DNA of 47,761 bases from B16-G9 sp964400655 (GTDB lineage: Bacteria; Bacteroidota; Bacteroidia; Bacteroidales; F082): assembly GCA_964400655.1 (NCBI GenBank), contig CAYNVN010000004.1, forward strand, positions 1-47,761, written 5' to 3'. The stretch's first letter is position 1, and every line of letters begins with the position of its first letter. The notes beneath the pieces are model-generated. The model was given only the letters and a program-made list of their open reading frames with translations. It made no database searches and was not told where the DNA came from. Both the position numbers and the translations under genes were made by a program. Of this stretch, positions 24,371 through 33,888 are shown piece after piece.

Positions 24371-26853
24371 CATTCGTAATAATAAACCCTTTTAACCCTT
24401 CGTGAAATCCTGCTCAATATTTCGTACGAAATGGTTCCTGCTTTTCGGGCCAGTTCCGAAACTTTATGCTCTCCGTTAAAAATAATAACGTCATCACCTT
24501 CCGCCACATTCAGGCCCGTAAGGTCAACCATACACATATCCATGCAGATATCGCCGATTATTTTCACCGGTTTGTTTTTAATCCATAAATCCAGTTTGCC
24601 GTTACCGAGGTTTCGCATCAGTCCGTCGGCATAACCCACCGAAACCACACCTATGGTGGTATCTTTATCGGCAATCCACGAACGGTTATAACTTACCGAT
24701 TCTCCCTTTTTTACTTTTTTTATTTGCGAAACGGTTGATCTCAGGCAAACAACATTTTCAAGTTTACCCAAGCTGTCTTCGGTACCGTACAACCCGATGC
24801 CGAGCCGCACCATATCAAAGTGCGCTTCCGGAAACCTTTCGATTCCGGCCGAATTAACAATATGCCTAAAAACCAAATGATCAGAAGCCTGTGTAAACTG
24901 CAAACTCATCCGCTCAAAGCGTTTTATCTGTTCTTCAGTAAAATCGTCAAACGCAGGCTTGTCGCTTGCGGCAAGATGCGAAAAAACCGACTGAACATAG
25001 ATCATATCGTTTTTCTTCAATCTTTCAATCAACGGTTCAATATCTTCTTCCGTAAAACCGAGGCGGTGCATACCCGTATCCAGTTTAATATGAATTTTAA
25101 CCGGTTTATTCAAAGGGATGGGATTGCTATTTATGGTCTTTTCCAAAAGATGCAGTGCCCTGAAACTGAATATCTCGGGTTCCAGCTGATGCTTTATCAT
25201 GGTGTCGAAAGCATGATCTTCGGGGTTCATCACCATAATTGGCAGAATAATACCCGATTTCCGCAACTCAACCCCTTCGTCGGCATAAGCCACTGCCAGA
25301 TAATTTACCTGATGATATTGTAAAACATTGGCAATTTCAAAACTTCCGCTGCCGTACGAAAACGCTTTAACCATGGCCATAACACGGGTTTCGGGCTTTA
25401 ACTTGGACCTGAAATAATTCAGGTTATTAACCATGGCATTAAGGTTGATTTCAAAAACGGTTTCGTGAACTTTTTGCTGCAGCAGTTTGTTAATACGCTC
25501 AAACTCAAATATTCGTGCTCCTTTTAAAAGGATGGTTTGATTGGCAAACTGTGTAAACGAATAATTGGTTAAAAACTCGGCGGTGGATTCAAAAAACTGT
25601 GCATCAATGTCAAACCTTGCTGCCTGTCGCGATATCACCGGACCTATACCAATAAGTTTGTTAACCTGTTTTTGCTTTAAAAGATTATTTACTTCCGAAT
25701 AGAGTTCTATTTCCGATTTTCCGCTTTGCAAAATATCGGATAAAACCACCACCTTTTGCTTGTGCTGATTTTGCAGGTTCAAGAAATCAATGGCAATACT
25801 TAACGAGTTGATATCGGAGTTGTAAGAATCGTTGATGATGGTACAATTGTTAACACCTTCCTTAAGCTCAAGGCGCATGGCAACAGGCTGTAACTGCAAC
25901 ATCCGTTGCTCAATGATTTTTTGGTCGTACCCGAGATATAGTGAGGTTGCCCAACAGTGAAGGGCGTTTTCTACCGATGCGTCATCAATAAAAGGTATGG
26001 TAACCGCAATCTCGCCACTGTTGTACCGTGCAGTAATGGTGGTTGATTTTTGCCCTTTTTCAATCTTTTCAACAATCAGGTCATCATCCTCGTTGGATCC
26101 CCATGAAAACGATTGGAGATTACCCAGTATTTCCGACTTTATCAACACTTCACGCAACTCCTTATGATCGGAACAATAGATAAGTGTTTTGGCTTTGGTA
26201 AAGAGTTTTAATTTTTCACCGATTTTTTGATACTGGTTCAAAAAGTTTTCGTTATGAGCCTCCCCAATGTTGGTAAAGATTCCGATATCCGGATTAATAA
26301 CGGGCTGCAGGTGTTGCATTTCGTCAGGATGAGAAATACCCGCCTCAAAGATGCCAAGATCGTGGTTACTGTTAATCTGCCATACCGAAAGGGGCACACC
26401 TATTTGAGAGTTATAACTTTTAGGGCTTCGAATAACTTTTTTATTATAGCCCAGGAGCTGATAAAGCCACTCTTTAATGACCGTTTTTCCGTTACTGCCC
26501 GTAATACCGATTACCGTCAAATCGAAATTCGACCGGTGAAAAGCCGCCAAATCCTGAAGTGCTTTAAGGGTATCTTCAACAATAAAATACGATATCCCTT
26601 TTTGTAGTTTTGTATCTTCCGGCAGATTGGTAACAACAAAAGCCTTAACACCTTTTTTAATAAGTGTTTCAATATACTTATGTCCGTCGTTTCGTTTGCT
26701 TTTCAGTGCAAAAAACAACACTTTTTTCGGAGAAATAAGCAAACGGCTATCGATAAGAATATCTTTTATGACAACCTTTTCGGGATGTTGGGAAACCAGT
26801 TCGGCTCCCATTACGTTTGCAATCTTTGTCCCCTGATATTCTTTATGTAACAT
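24370..26853 (-). CDS. murF-alr: Bifunctional MurF ligase / alanine racemase
   Basis: An 827-residue fusion that covers two linked steps of peptidoglycan synthesis. The N-terminal half (1 to about 450) is UDP-MurNAc-tripeptide:D-Ala-D-Ala ligase: P-loop GITGSNGKT (116-124), and the MurF motif INDSYNSDINSLSIAIDFL. The C-terminal half (about 460-827) is a PLP-dependent alanine racemase: MAMVKAFSYGSG with K496 as the predicted Schiff-base lysine, and DTGMHRLGF, HIVNSAGIERF, SYNRSW and GYADG motifs in the usual order. Racemase makes the D-Ala for the ligase substrate. This fusion is typical of Bacteroidota. The gene follows pdxA by 32 bp on the same strand and is probably cotranscribed with it. 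Confidence 0.95.
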   Translation of the reverse strand: MLHKEYQGTKIANVMGAELVSQHPEKVVIKDILIDSRLLISPKKVLFFALKSKRNDGHKYIETLIKKGVKAFVVTNLPEDTKLQKGISYFIVEDTLKALQDLAAFHRSNFDLTVIGITGSNGKTVIKEWLYQLLGYNKKVIRSPKSYNSQIGVPLSVWQINSNHDLGIFEAGISHPDEMQHLQPVINPDIGIFTNIGEAHNENFLNQYQKIGEKLKLFTKAKTLIYCSDHKELREVLIKSEILGNLQSFSWGSNEDDDLIVEKIEKGQKSTTITARYNSGEIAVTIPFIDDASVENALHCWATSLYLGYDQKIIEQRMLQLQPVAMRLELKEGVNNCTIINDSYNSDINSLSIAIDFLNLQNQHKQKVVVLSDILQSGKSEIELYSEVNNLLKQKQVNKLIGIGPVISRQAARFDIDAQFFESTAEFLTNYSFTQFANQTILLKGARIFEFERINKLLQQKVHETVFEINLNAMVNNLNYFRSKLKPETRVMAMVKAFSYGSGSFEIANVLQYHQVNYLAVAYADEGVELRKSGIILPIMVMNPEDHAFDTMIKHQLEPEIFSFRALHLLEKTINSNPIPLNKPVKIHIKLDTGMHRLGFTEEDIEPLIERLKKNDMIYVQSVFSHLAASDKPAFDDFTEEQIKRFERMSLQFTQASDHLVFRHIVNSAGIERFPEAHFDMVRLGIGLYGTEDSLGKLENVVCLRSTVSQIKKVKKGESVSYNRSWIADKDTTIGVVSVGYADGLMRNLGNGKLDLWIKNKPVKIIGDICMDMCMVDLTGLNVAEGDDVIIFNGEHKVSELARKAGTISYEILSRISRRVKRVYYYE

Positions 26854-26885
26854 AAGTTATTAATACGGTGCTTAAAAGGTCTGTT

Positions 26886-27950
26886 TTACGACGTAGCCGT
26901 TTGCAACGGATTGGCATTGTTTTCGTCGTAAGTCCTGCGATTATTATATATATCGATGGCAAGATATATGGCTTCGCGCATGGATGCCGCCAAAGCCTGA
27001 TTTTTTCCGGCAATATCATAAGCAGTTCCGTGAGCCGGTGATGTTCTTACAATTGGCAAACCCGCTGTAAAATTAACGCCATGCTCCGCCGCCAGTGTTT
27101 TAAACGGAATTAATCCCTGATCGTGGTACATGGCCAGCACGGCATCGTATTTTGTATATTCTCCCGAACCGAAAAAACCATCGGCAGGAAACGGGCCGTA
27201 AACAAAACAACCCTGCTTTTTCATTTTTAAAATGGCCGGATAAATAATGTTTTTATCCTCTTCGCCAATAATACCCAAATCGCCGGCGTGCGGGTTAAGT
27301 CCCAATACTGCAATTTTCGGTTTATCAATACCAAAATCACGTTGCAACGATTTAGCAAGAACAAACAATTTGGAGGTAATTTTTTCTTCGGTAATTTCAT
27401 CTGCCACCTCTTTTAACGGAATATGGCCGGTAACGGTTCCAACCCGTAATGTACGGTGCACCATTAACATCACCACTTCGCGGCTGTTAAATTTATCGGC
27501 AAGATAACCGGTATGGCCTGTAAACGATAAATCGGGAGCGGCTACATTTGATTTATTAAGAGGGGCCGTAACCAATACATCCACTTTTGCTTCGTTGATA
27601 TCATCAATGGCTTTTTCAAGGGCATGGAAAGCATATTTTCCGGCTTCTTCCGTCGATTTTCCAAATTCTATTCTTACCTGTTCGTTCGAAAGATTAAAGA
27701 TATTTACCTTTTTCGAGTTCAGTTGTCCCGAAGCATTTACAATATTGTAATTAAAATCGTGATAGTTCAAACTTTTACGATAAAAGGCCAACACTTTCGA
27801 AAGTCCGTAAATTACAGGGGTAAACATATCCATTAAACGATTATCTCCCAATGCTTTCATAATAACCTCGTAGCTTATGCCGTTAAAATCGCCATGGGTT
27901 ATGGCAACCCTTATTTTTTTTGTCCTTTCTTTTATTAATGGTTTATTCAT
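26886..27950 (-). CDS. pdxA: 4-hydroxythreonine-4-phosphate dehydrogenase
   Basis: A 354-residue PdxA-family enzyme of pyridoxal-phosphate synthesis that oxidises 4-phosphohydroxy-L-threonine with NAD. Motifs: THGDFNGISYEVIMKAL at the N terminus (usually GDPxGIGPE), APLNKSNV, FTGHTGYLA with a metal-ligand His, LGLNPHAGDLGIIGEED, and YHDQGLIPFK with another metal-site His; SPAHGTAYDIAGK closes the active site. Length is normal. It lies just upstream of murF-alr, whose racemase half needs PLP, a neat functional pairing. A minus-strand -7 box TACTTTTG at 27972-27979 lies 21 nt upstream of the start. Confidence 0.95.
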   Translation of the reverse strand: MNKPLIKERTKKIRVAITHGDFNGISYEVIMKALGDNRLMDMFTPVIYGLSKVLAFYRKSLNYHDFNYNIVNASGQLNSKKVNIFNLSNEQVRIEFGKSTEEAGKYAFHALEKAIDDINEAKVDVLVTAPLNKSNVAAPDLSFTGHTGYLADKFNSREVVMLMVHRTLRVGTVTGHIPLKEVADEITEEKITSKLFVLAKSLQRDFGIDKPKIAVLGLNPHAGDLGIIGEEDKNIIYPAILKMKKQGCFVYGPFPADGFFGSGEYTKYDAVLAMYHDQGLIPFKTLAAEHGVNFTAGLPIVRTSPAHGTAYDIAGKNQALAASMREAIYLAIDIYNNRRTYDENNANPLQTATS

Positions 27951-27971
27951 AACTATTTATTTTGCTGCAAA

Positions 27972-27979
27972 CAAAAGTA
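27972..27979 (-). promoter_or_regulatory. -7 promoter element of pdxA-murF-alr
   Basis: On the minus strand this reads TACTTTTG, matching TAnnTTTG, 21 nt before the pdxA start codon at 27950. The -33 region is an A-rich stretch without a clear TTTG. Confidence 0.5.
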
Positions 27980-27996
27980 CACTTTTAGGGTGGAAT

Positions 27997-28033
27997 AAAA
28001 AAAAGCCCTTCTTTAAAGAGAAAGGCTTTTTTT
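27997..28033 (-). terminator. Terminator after nhaD
   Basis: An A-tract plus GCC pairs with GGC plus T-tract around an imperfect inner stem (CTTCTTT / AAAGAG). It lies directly downstream of the nhaD stop on the minus strand and upstream of the pdxA promoter, so it separates the two minus-strand units. Confidence 0.8.
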
Positions 28034-28052
28034 ATTAATTCATCAATATTAT

Positions 28053-29726
28053 TTATTCAGCGTTTTCCGCATGAATCTCTTCCATCGATTTTTCATCAAA
28101 GAAACGTCCTGTAGGCATAAACTGAGCCTGTATCTCTTCGTTACCGTGTTTCAGGTTAACGGTATAACCTGCGGTTTCTTTATGTTTTATATAAACATTA
28201 ATTGCTTCAATTTGATAATCGGCATATTTTTCATTCAAATAGGTTTTTACATTTACCGGAAGTTTATCTTTTGAAATAGCTGATATTTCAAGTGTTTCCT
28301 GCATAAACGATTCCTGAATGTAATAAGTTCCGATACCTGCAAAGTAACCGAGCATTGCCAGTAACGAGATTTTTTTCATATACCAGATAAAGTCGATTTT
28401 TTCCAATCCCATGGCAGCAACACCGGCAGCCGAACCGATAATAAGGATACTTCCGCCGGTACCGGCCGTGTAGGCGATCAGTTCCCAGAAAATTCCATCC
28501 TGCATATACTGAACATGGAAAGGATCAATGGGATACATACCCATGGAAGCAGCAACAAGCGGCACATTGTCAACCACCGATGATAACAATCCGATAATGG
28601 TACTTACGGCATAAACACCCAAACCGGCCTCTTTTAACGAATGGGCTAACAAGTCGAGATGTCCGGCTGATTCCAAAGCGGCAACGGCACTTAAAATACC
28701 AAGGAAGAAGAATATGGTGGGAATATCAACTTTTCGTAAAACTTCGTTAACGGTTAATTTAAAACCGGGAACTTTTTCTTTAACCTCTTTGTGCATCAAC
28801 TCGGTAGTAATCCAAATTATACTTAAACCGAACAACATACCGAGATAAGGAGGAAGATGCGTATAGGTTTTAAATACAGGAACAAAAAGCAGCGCGGCCA
28901 CACCCATTATTAATAAAATGGTTTGTTGTTTCGGTGTTGTTATCGACTTATCATTTTCATTAACCTTCGGTCTTTCAACATCTCCTTTCATGGTAAACGA
29001 AAGCAGCAGAAGCGGGATGATCATGGTAAGCATACTTGGTATAAAGAGCTTCATAATGATATTTGCCGTTGTAACCTGACCGCCAATCCATAACATAATG
29101 GTGGTAACATCACCGATAGGTGAAAAAGCACCACCGGCATTGGCCGCTACCACTACCATTGAGGCGTAGAACCAACGTGTTTTCTGATCATCAATAAGCT
29201 TACGAAGCAAGGCTATAATTACAATGGTGGTGGTTAAGTTATCAAGTACAGCCGACATGAAAAAAGTAAGAATACTTAATACCCACAAAAGTTTAACTTT
29301 TTTAGTGGTTTTAATTTTGTCGGTAATAATCTTGAAACCTTCGTGCTGGTCAACCACCTCAACGATGGTCATGGCTCCAAGCAGGAAGAACAGGATGGTA
29401 GAGATATCGGCAAGATGTTCTAAAACTTCGTGTTGTGTGATAAATTCTCTAACACTCTCCATAAAATGTTCCAGATCGTGTCCGCCAAGTCCGCCGTTTT
29501 TAAAGCTCTCAGCCAACGCTCCCAGGTTGTTCTCTTCTATAAAATGATGCCACGATACACTGTTACCCAAACTCAAAATATCGGCACCGTTCAGTGCATA
29601 AATAGCCCAAAGGGTGGCTCCCATTAACAGGGCAGTGGCGGCTTTGTCAATTTTTAAAGGATGTTCCAGTGCAATAACCGAATACCCGATGATAAAAATG
29701 ACAACCATTAATATAAAAACAGTCAT
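28053..29726 (-). CDS. nhaD: NhaD-type Na+/H+ antiporter with C-terminal PepSY-like domain
   Basis: A 557-residue membrane protein. Residues 1 to about 475 match NhaD of the ion-transporter superfamily, with about 12 hydrophobic segments and conserved stretches such as FMSAVLDNLTTTIVIIALLR, NAGGAFSPIGDVTTIMLW, and SSVVDNVPLVAASMGMYPID. It exchanges cytoplasmic Na+ for external H+. After the last membrane segment a soluble tail (489 to about 545) has the PepSY-like/BLIP-like pattern LPVNVKTYLNEKY, then GYTVNLKHGNEEIQAQF. I do not know this tail as standard for NhaD. Together with Nqr and the SSS symporter the gene points to sodium cycling. A TAAATTTG box lies 34 nt upstream. Confidence 0.9.
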   Translation of the reverse strand: MTVFILMVVIFIIGYSVIALEHPLKIDKAATALLMGATLWAIYALNGADILSLGNSVSWHHFIEENNLGALAESFKNGGLGGHDLEHFMESVREFITQHEVLEHLADISTILFFLLGAMTIVEVVDQHEGFKIITDKIKTTKKVKLLWVLSILTFFMSAVLDNLTTTIVIIALLRKLIDDQKTRWFYASMVVVAANAGGAFSPIGDVTTIMLWIGGQVTTANIIMKLFIPSMLTMIIPLLLLSFTMKGDVERPKVNENDKSITTPKQQTILLIMGVAALLFVPVFKTYTHLPPYLGMLFGLSIIWITTELMHKEVKEKVPGFKLTVNEVLRKVDIPTIFFFLGILSAVAALESAGHLDLLAHSLKEAGLGVYAVSTIIGLLSSVVDNVPLVAASMGMYPIDPFHVQYMQDGIFWELIAYTAGTGGSILIIGSAAGVAAMGLEKIDFIWYMKKISLLAMLGYFAGIGTYYIQESFMQETLEISAISKDKLPVNVKTYLNEKYADYQIEAINVYIKHKETAGYTVNLKHGNEEIQAQFMPTGRFFDEKSMEEIHAENAE

Positions 29727-29759
29727 AACTTCATTTTTTTATTTGATTAATAATGGCGG

Positions 29760-29767
29760 CAAATTTA
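29760..29767 (-). promoter_or_regulatory. -7 promoter element of nhaD
   Basis: On the minus strand this reads TAAATTTG, matching TAnnTTTG, 34 nt upstream of the start codon at 29726. No -33 TTTG was found, so support is partial. Confidence 0.45.
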
Positions 29768-29996
29768 GTTAAACATTCTTAAAATATTTTCTAAATAATT
29801 GGTTAGAGGCAATAGTTTACAATTTATAGGGCTTCTAAATAAATTAGCAGGCACACGCAATTTTAGTTTGTTGATTAAAATAATTTGGCGCAATTTTAGT
29901 TATTACTTACGATGCAGCTTTTAAAAAATATATATGCGGACTTAAGTTGCACAATAGTTGTCTTATTTTTACAACTTAAATTAAAAGCAATAAATT

Positions 29997-30692
29997 ATGA
30001 TTCCAGGAATTATCCTTCAGGTGCAGGGAGCTGCATCACAGGTTCTTGTTACGGGAAATGAAAAAGAGATCGCGCTGCCGATTATCGATTTGGTAATTAA
30101 AGGCGGATGGATTATGGCAATTTTAGGCCTCTTATCCGTAATCACTGTTTATATTTTTATTGAGAGATATTTTGTTATTTCAAAAGCCTCAAAAGAGGAC
30201 AAAAACTTTATGAATAACATCAGAAAATTTATAAAAGACGGAAAGCTCGATTCGGCACGCGCACTGTGCGTTAGCAACAACTCACCCATCGGGCGGATGA
30301 TCGACAAAGGATTGTCAAGAATCGGTAAACCGTTAAACGATATTAACGCCGCCATCGAAAATGTGGGTAAACTGGAAATTTCGCGTTTGGAAAAAAACGT
30401 TGCCGGACTGGCCACCATTGCAGGGGCAGCACCCATGCTCGGATTTCTCGGAACGGTAATCGGCATGATTCGTGCATTCTACGACATGTCGATGGCCGGA
30501 AACAACATCAACATCGAATTACTGTCGCAGGGTATTTATCAGGCCATGATTACAACGGTTGGCGGTTTGATAGTGGGAATAACCGCTTACATATTTTATA
30601 ATATTCTGGTGGCAAAAATCGAAAAAGTGGTTTATAAACTGGAAATTACTGCCACCGAGTTTATGGATGTGTTACACGAACCGGCCAGCTAA
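29997..30692 (+). CDS. exbB: MotA/TolQ/ExbB proton channel family protein
   Basis: A 231-residue ExbB-type protein. Membrane segments lie at about 36-58, 135-160 and 175-200. The long cytoplasmic stretch contains ARALCVSNNSPIGRMIDKGL, and the conserved core is AGAAPMLGFLGTVIGMIRAF followed by IYQAMITTVGGLIVGI. ExbB with ExbD forms the proton-driven motor that energises TonB. It is the first gene of an exbB-exbD-tonB operon (66 bp to exbD). Start at 29997 gives MIPGIILQVQG; the N terminus is short and neutral. TolQ cannot be fully excluded, but the adjacent TonB-like gene favours ExbB. Confidence 0.92.
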   Translation: MIPGIILQVQGAASQVLVTGNEKEIALPIIDLVIKGGWIMAILGLLSVITVYIFIERYFVISKASKEDKNFMNNIRKFIKDGKLDSARALCVSNNSPIGRMIDKGLSRIGKPLNDINAAIENVGKLEISRLEKNVAGLATIAGAAPMLGFLGTVIGMIRAFYDMSMAGNNINIELLSQGIYQAMITTVGGLIVGITAYIFYNILVAKIEKVVYKLEITATEFMDVLHEPAS

Positions 30693-30758
30693 TACGTTTT
30701 ATACCGTAATCGATGATTTGAGCTTTAAAAATTGATAAATGGAAATTAATAAATAGTT

Positions 30759-31175
30759 ATGGCAATACAGATGCGAAATAAACGTGACCCGGGATTTAGT
30801 ACGGCATCCATGTCGGACCTGGTGTTCCTGTTGCTAATCTTTTTTATGCTGACATCCACTTTGGTTGCCCCGAACGCCATTAAACTGCTATTGCCAAGCA
30901 GCAGCAGCAAAACCATGTCGAAACAAACCATTACGGTTTACATAAATAAACACCGGAACTTTTATCTGGAAGAGCGCAAAGTAAAAGCTTCAAACCTTGA
31001 AAATGTATTGTACAGCGCATTGCGAAACGAACACGAAGCATCGGTGGTGTTGCGGGCCGACAAAACAGTTCCGGTTCAGGATATAGTTAAAGTGATAGAT
31101 GCCGTTAATACCATCAACCGAAAGCATAAAACCAAACATAAGGTGATATTAGCCACCAAGCCTCCAAAGAGATAG
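30759..31175 (+). CDS. exbD: ExbD/TolR family biopolymer transporter
   Basis: A 138-residue protein with a single N-terminal membrane helix (about 18-40). The conserved motif TASMSDLVFLLLIFFMLTST contains the membrane aspartate (in SDLVFLLL) that carries protons in the motor. The periplasmic domain ends in DIVKVIDAVNTINRKHKTK. It follows exbB and precedes the tonB gene by 5 bp, an operon spacing. A neighbouring shadow frame on the opposite strand is ignored. Confidence 0.92.
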   Translation: MAIQMRNKRDPGFSTASMSDLVFLLLIFFMLTSTLVAPNAIKLLLPSSSSKTMSKQTITVYINKHRNFYLEERKVKASNLENVLYSALRNEHEASVVLRADKTVPVQDIVKVIDAVNTINRKHKTKHKVILATKPPKR

Positions 31176-31180
31176 AACAG

Positions 31181-32071
31181 ATGAAAAAATTAACCAAAGA
31201 TCAGCAAAAGGGATTGGCCGGCACGATAATATTTCATGTTATCCTGCTTGTTTTATTGTTGTTCCTTGCTTTGCGCACTCCTTTACCGTTACCCGGCGAA
31301 GAGGGGGTTGAGGTTAATTTAGGATATGATGAAACCGGATACGGCAAGGTGCAAAAAGATAATCCGCCACCTAAGGCAACACCGCCTCCAAAACCAAAAG
31401 CCAAACCTGCTCCGCCTCCAAAACCCGAACCTGTAGCCAAACAGCAGGAAGAAAACCTTACACAGGAAACCGAGGAGGCTCCCGTACTGGAAAAGAAAGC
31501 AGAGAAAAAGAAACCCGAAAAAAAGGTTAAAAAAGAACCTGAAAAAAAACAACCCGAAGAACAGGTAAAACCCGGGCAAAAACCCGTTGATGAGAAACCG
31601 GAACCTGAAAAGAAAGTTGAAGAAAAACCCAAAGAAAAGCCCAAACCACAAGTAAACAAACGTGCCCTTTTTAAAGGCAGCTCGAAAAACAAAAACGGGC
31701 AAAGCCAGGGTGTTACCAAAGGGGGTGGCGATCAGGGCAAACCTCACGGATATAAAGATTCCGACCGTTACGACGGTCAGGGCGGCGAGGGAAACGGCAT
31801 TGCCTTCAGCCTTGGCGGAAGAGGTTCAAAATATCTGGAAAAACCGGGAGCAAAATTTAACGAAACCGGAACCGTTGTGGTAAGTATCTGGGTTGATCCC
31901 AATGGTAAAGTAATACGCGCCAGAGTAAATCCCAAAGGCACCACGGTTTTAGATTCCGACTTGCGTAACATTGCGGTTCAGGCAGCATTAAATTCAACTT
32001 TTGCCGAAGACCCTACCGCTCCGGCCCAACAACGGGGAACCATTACTTACGAATTTGTTTTGATGAAATAA
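31181..32071 (+). CDS. tonB: TonB-like energy transducer
   Basis: A 296-residue protein with one N-terminal membrane helix (about 14-35), then a long Pro/Lys/Glu-rich spacer (about 58-165; blocks such as PPPKATPPPKPKAKPAPPPK) that would span the periplasm, a Gly-rich linker (about 172-210), and a C-terminal TonB domain (about 215-296) with GTVVVSIWVDPNGKVIRARV and a terminal YEFVLMK. TonB passes motor energy to outer-membrane TonB-dependent transporters. The start codon lies 5 bp after exbD. The repetitive spacer has a strong shadow frame on the other strand. A weak hairpin AACCG/CGGTT overlaps the stop. Confidence 0.92.
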   Translation: MKKLTKDQQKGLAGTIIFHVILLVLLLFLALRTPLPLPGEEGVEVNLGYDETGYGKVQKDNPPPKATPPPKPKAKPAPPPKPEPVAKQQEENLTQETEEAPVLEKKAEKKKPEKKVKKEPEKKQPEEQVKPGQKPVDEKPEPEKKVEEKPKEKPKPQVNKRALFKGSSKNKNGQSQGVTKGGGDQGKPHGYKDSDRYDGQGGEGNGIAFSLGGRGSKYLEKPGAKFNETGTVVVSIWVDPNGKVIRARVNPKGTTVLDSDLRNIAVQAALNSTFAEDPTAPAQQRGTITYEFVLMK

Positions 32072-32118
32072 ACCGCTCTCACGGTTACCATCATACTGTT
32101 TTATTTATTTTCAGGCAT

Positions 32119-33825
32119 TTACCAGAAAACGGTGTAGAGTACAGCCAGTACGATACAAATAATAAAAGCGCTGATGTTAAATACGGGGCCGGTGGCAAAA
32201 AGTCCTTTTTTAATATGGATGGCTTTTTTGTCGTCAGCTCCATGGTTTTCAATCCAACTAATCACCACCATAATAAATGTTACCACCAAAAAGGTATAAG
32301 CCATTTGGTTCATCCACGGAATATTGGGGAACAACCCTTCAGCAGCCGTACCGTTAAACCAACCTTTGTTTCCGGTTTTAAAATAGAGCGCCACCGGTAT
32401 GGAAGACAAAGCACCCCAAAGAGCCGCGTTGTTGGTGGTTTTTTTCCAAAACAATCCCAACAGAAAAATGGCCAGCATTCCCGGACTGATAATACCCGTA
32501 TATTCCTGAATAAACTGAAAAACCTGCGGCAAACTTCCAAGAAGCGGAGCCATAATTACCGCAATTAGCAACGCAACACCCGCCGTAAGCCTGCCCACAA
32601 ACACCGTTTGTTTATCGCCTGCATTTTTGTTGATGTACTGCTTGTAAATATCCATGGTAAAAATGGTAGAGGTGGAATTAACCATTGAGGCTACCGACGA
32701 TACGATTGCCGCTGCCAATGCCGCCAGCACCAGCCCTTTTAATCCCACCGGAATAAACTGGCGAATCAACCAGGGGTAAGCCCTGTCGTTGGCAATGGAA
32801 CCCGCATCATTAAGAAAAGAGGGGTCAACCGACTGTGCGGTCACCATACCGTCGGGGCCGGCATTGAGCATATAGGCAACAATGCCCGGAATAACCACCA
32901 GTACCGGAATCAATATTTTCAAAAAGGCCGCCATGGCAATACCCTTTTGCGATTCGCGCAAGCTTTTGGCCGCCAGCGTACGCTGTATGATATACTGATT
33001 AAAGCCCCAATAATAAAGATTGGCTACCCACAACCCTCCTATCAGTACCGATAATCCGGGCAAATCCCACCAGGCATCTTTACCGTCGGGAGTAATAATG
33101 CTTCCTTTTTCAACGATCATGTGAAATTTCTCGGGAACGGTTTGAAAAAGCACCTTAAATCCTTCGAGCACGCCTCCGTCGGGAGCCAGATGACCAAGTG
33201 CAATAAAGGTTGTAACCAAACCGCCGATGGTAAGCAGGGTAACCTGTAAAACATCGGTCCATGCAACAGATGAAAGTCCGCCCCATAAAGAGTAGGCTGC
33301 AGCAAAAAGTGCCAGAGAAATAATGGCATAAATCAGCATGGAGCCGTCGCCGTTACCAAAAATGGTATCGATGGCCAGTCCGCCGAGAAAAAGTACGGAA
33401 GTGAGGTTTACAAATACAAACAGGGCAATCCAAAAAACAGCAAGAATGGATTTTAGATTGGTACTGTATCTTTTTTCAAGAAATTCGGGAATGGTATAAA
33501 GTTTCTTTTCGATGAATACGGGAAGAAAAAATTTACCAACAATTAGCAATGTAAGGGCAGCCATCCATTCGTACGAGGCAATGGCCAGCCCGATGGCAAA
33601 GCCCGACCCCGACATACCGATAAACTGTTCCGCAGAAATATTGGCAGCAATTAACGAGGCTCCGATGGCCCACCACGGAAGGGTTTTTCCTGCCAGAAAA
33701 TAATCTTCGGCATTTCGCTGATGACCTTTTTTACCCCGCGACACCCACAGGCCGATGGTTAAAATGGTAACGGCATAAACCACAAATACTACATAATCCC
33801 AAAAATCCAGATGTAAAGACGACAT
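32119..33825 (-). CDS. Sodium/solute symporter (SSS family, SGLT-like)
   Basis: A 568-residue membrane protein with 13 to 15 predicted helices. The N-terminal part DYFLAGKTLPWWAIGASLIA and ISAEQFIGMSGSGFAIGLAI is typical of the SGLT branch, as is the segment YYWGFNQYIIQRTLAAKSLR and the C-terminal region AAIVSSVASMVNSTSTIFTM, which contains Ser/Thr residues of the second sodium site in this family. It imports a sugar or related solute driven by Na+. Substrate cannot be determined. Its 3' end faces the tonB operon with a 47-bp gap. With Nqr and NhaD it completes a sodium cycle. No promoter box was found upstream. Confidence 0.93.
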   Translation of the reverse strand: MSSLHLDFWDYVVFVVYAVTILTIGLWVSRGKKGHQRNAEDYFLAGKTLPWWAIGASLIAANISAEQFIGMSGSGFAIGLAIASYEWMAALTLLIVGKFFLPVFIEKKLYTIPEFLEKRYSTNLKSILAVFWIALFVFVNLTSVLFLGGLAIDTIFGNGDGSMLIYAIISLALFAAAYSLWGGLSSVAWTDVLQVTLLTIGGLVTTFIALGHLAPDGGVLEGFKVLFQTVPEKFHMIVEKGSIITPDGKDAWWDLPGLSVLIGGLWVANLYYWGFNQYIIQRTLAAKSLRESQKGIAMAAFLKILIPVLVVIPGIVAYMLNAGPDGMVTAQSVDPSFLNDAGSIANDRAYPWLIRQFIPVGLKGLVLAALAAAIVSSVASMVNSTSTIFTMDIYKQYINKNAGDKQTVFVGRLTAGVALLIAVIMAPLLGSLPQVFQFIQEYTGIISPGMLAIFLLGLFWKKTTNNAALWGALSSIPVALYFKTGNKGWFNGTAAEGLFPNIPWMNQMAYTFLVVTFIMVVISWIENHGADDKKAIHIKKGLFATGPVFNISAFIICIVLAVLYTVFW

Positions 33826-33888
33826 AATAATTGATTTTAAAATAAGAACCCCGTGCCCTGCAAAAAGATGTAAAAATAGTATTTTTTA

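Noticed and set aside
24820..25323. 167-residue open frame on the plus strand inside murF-alr
   Set aside because: It is antisense to the well-supported MurF-alanine racemase fusion and its composition is that of a mirrored coding strand; no signal or domain is visible.
31234..31747. Two long minus-strand frames rich in Phe/Gly opposite the tonB spacer
   Set aside because: They are the complement of the Pro/Lys codon-rich TonB linker; repetitive composition explains the open frames.
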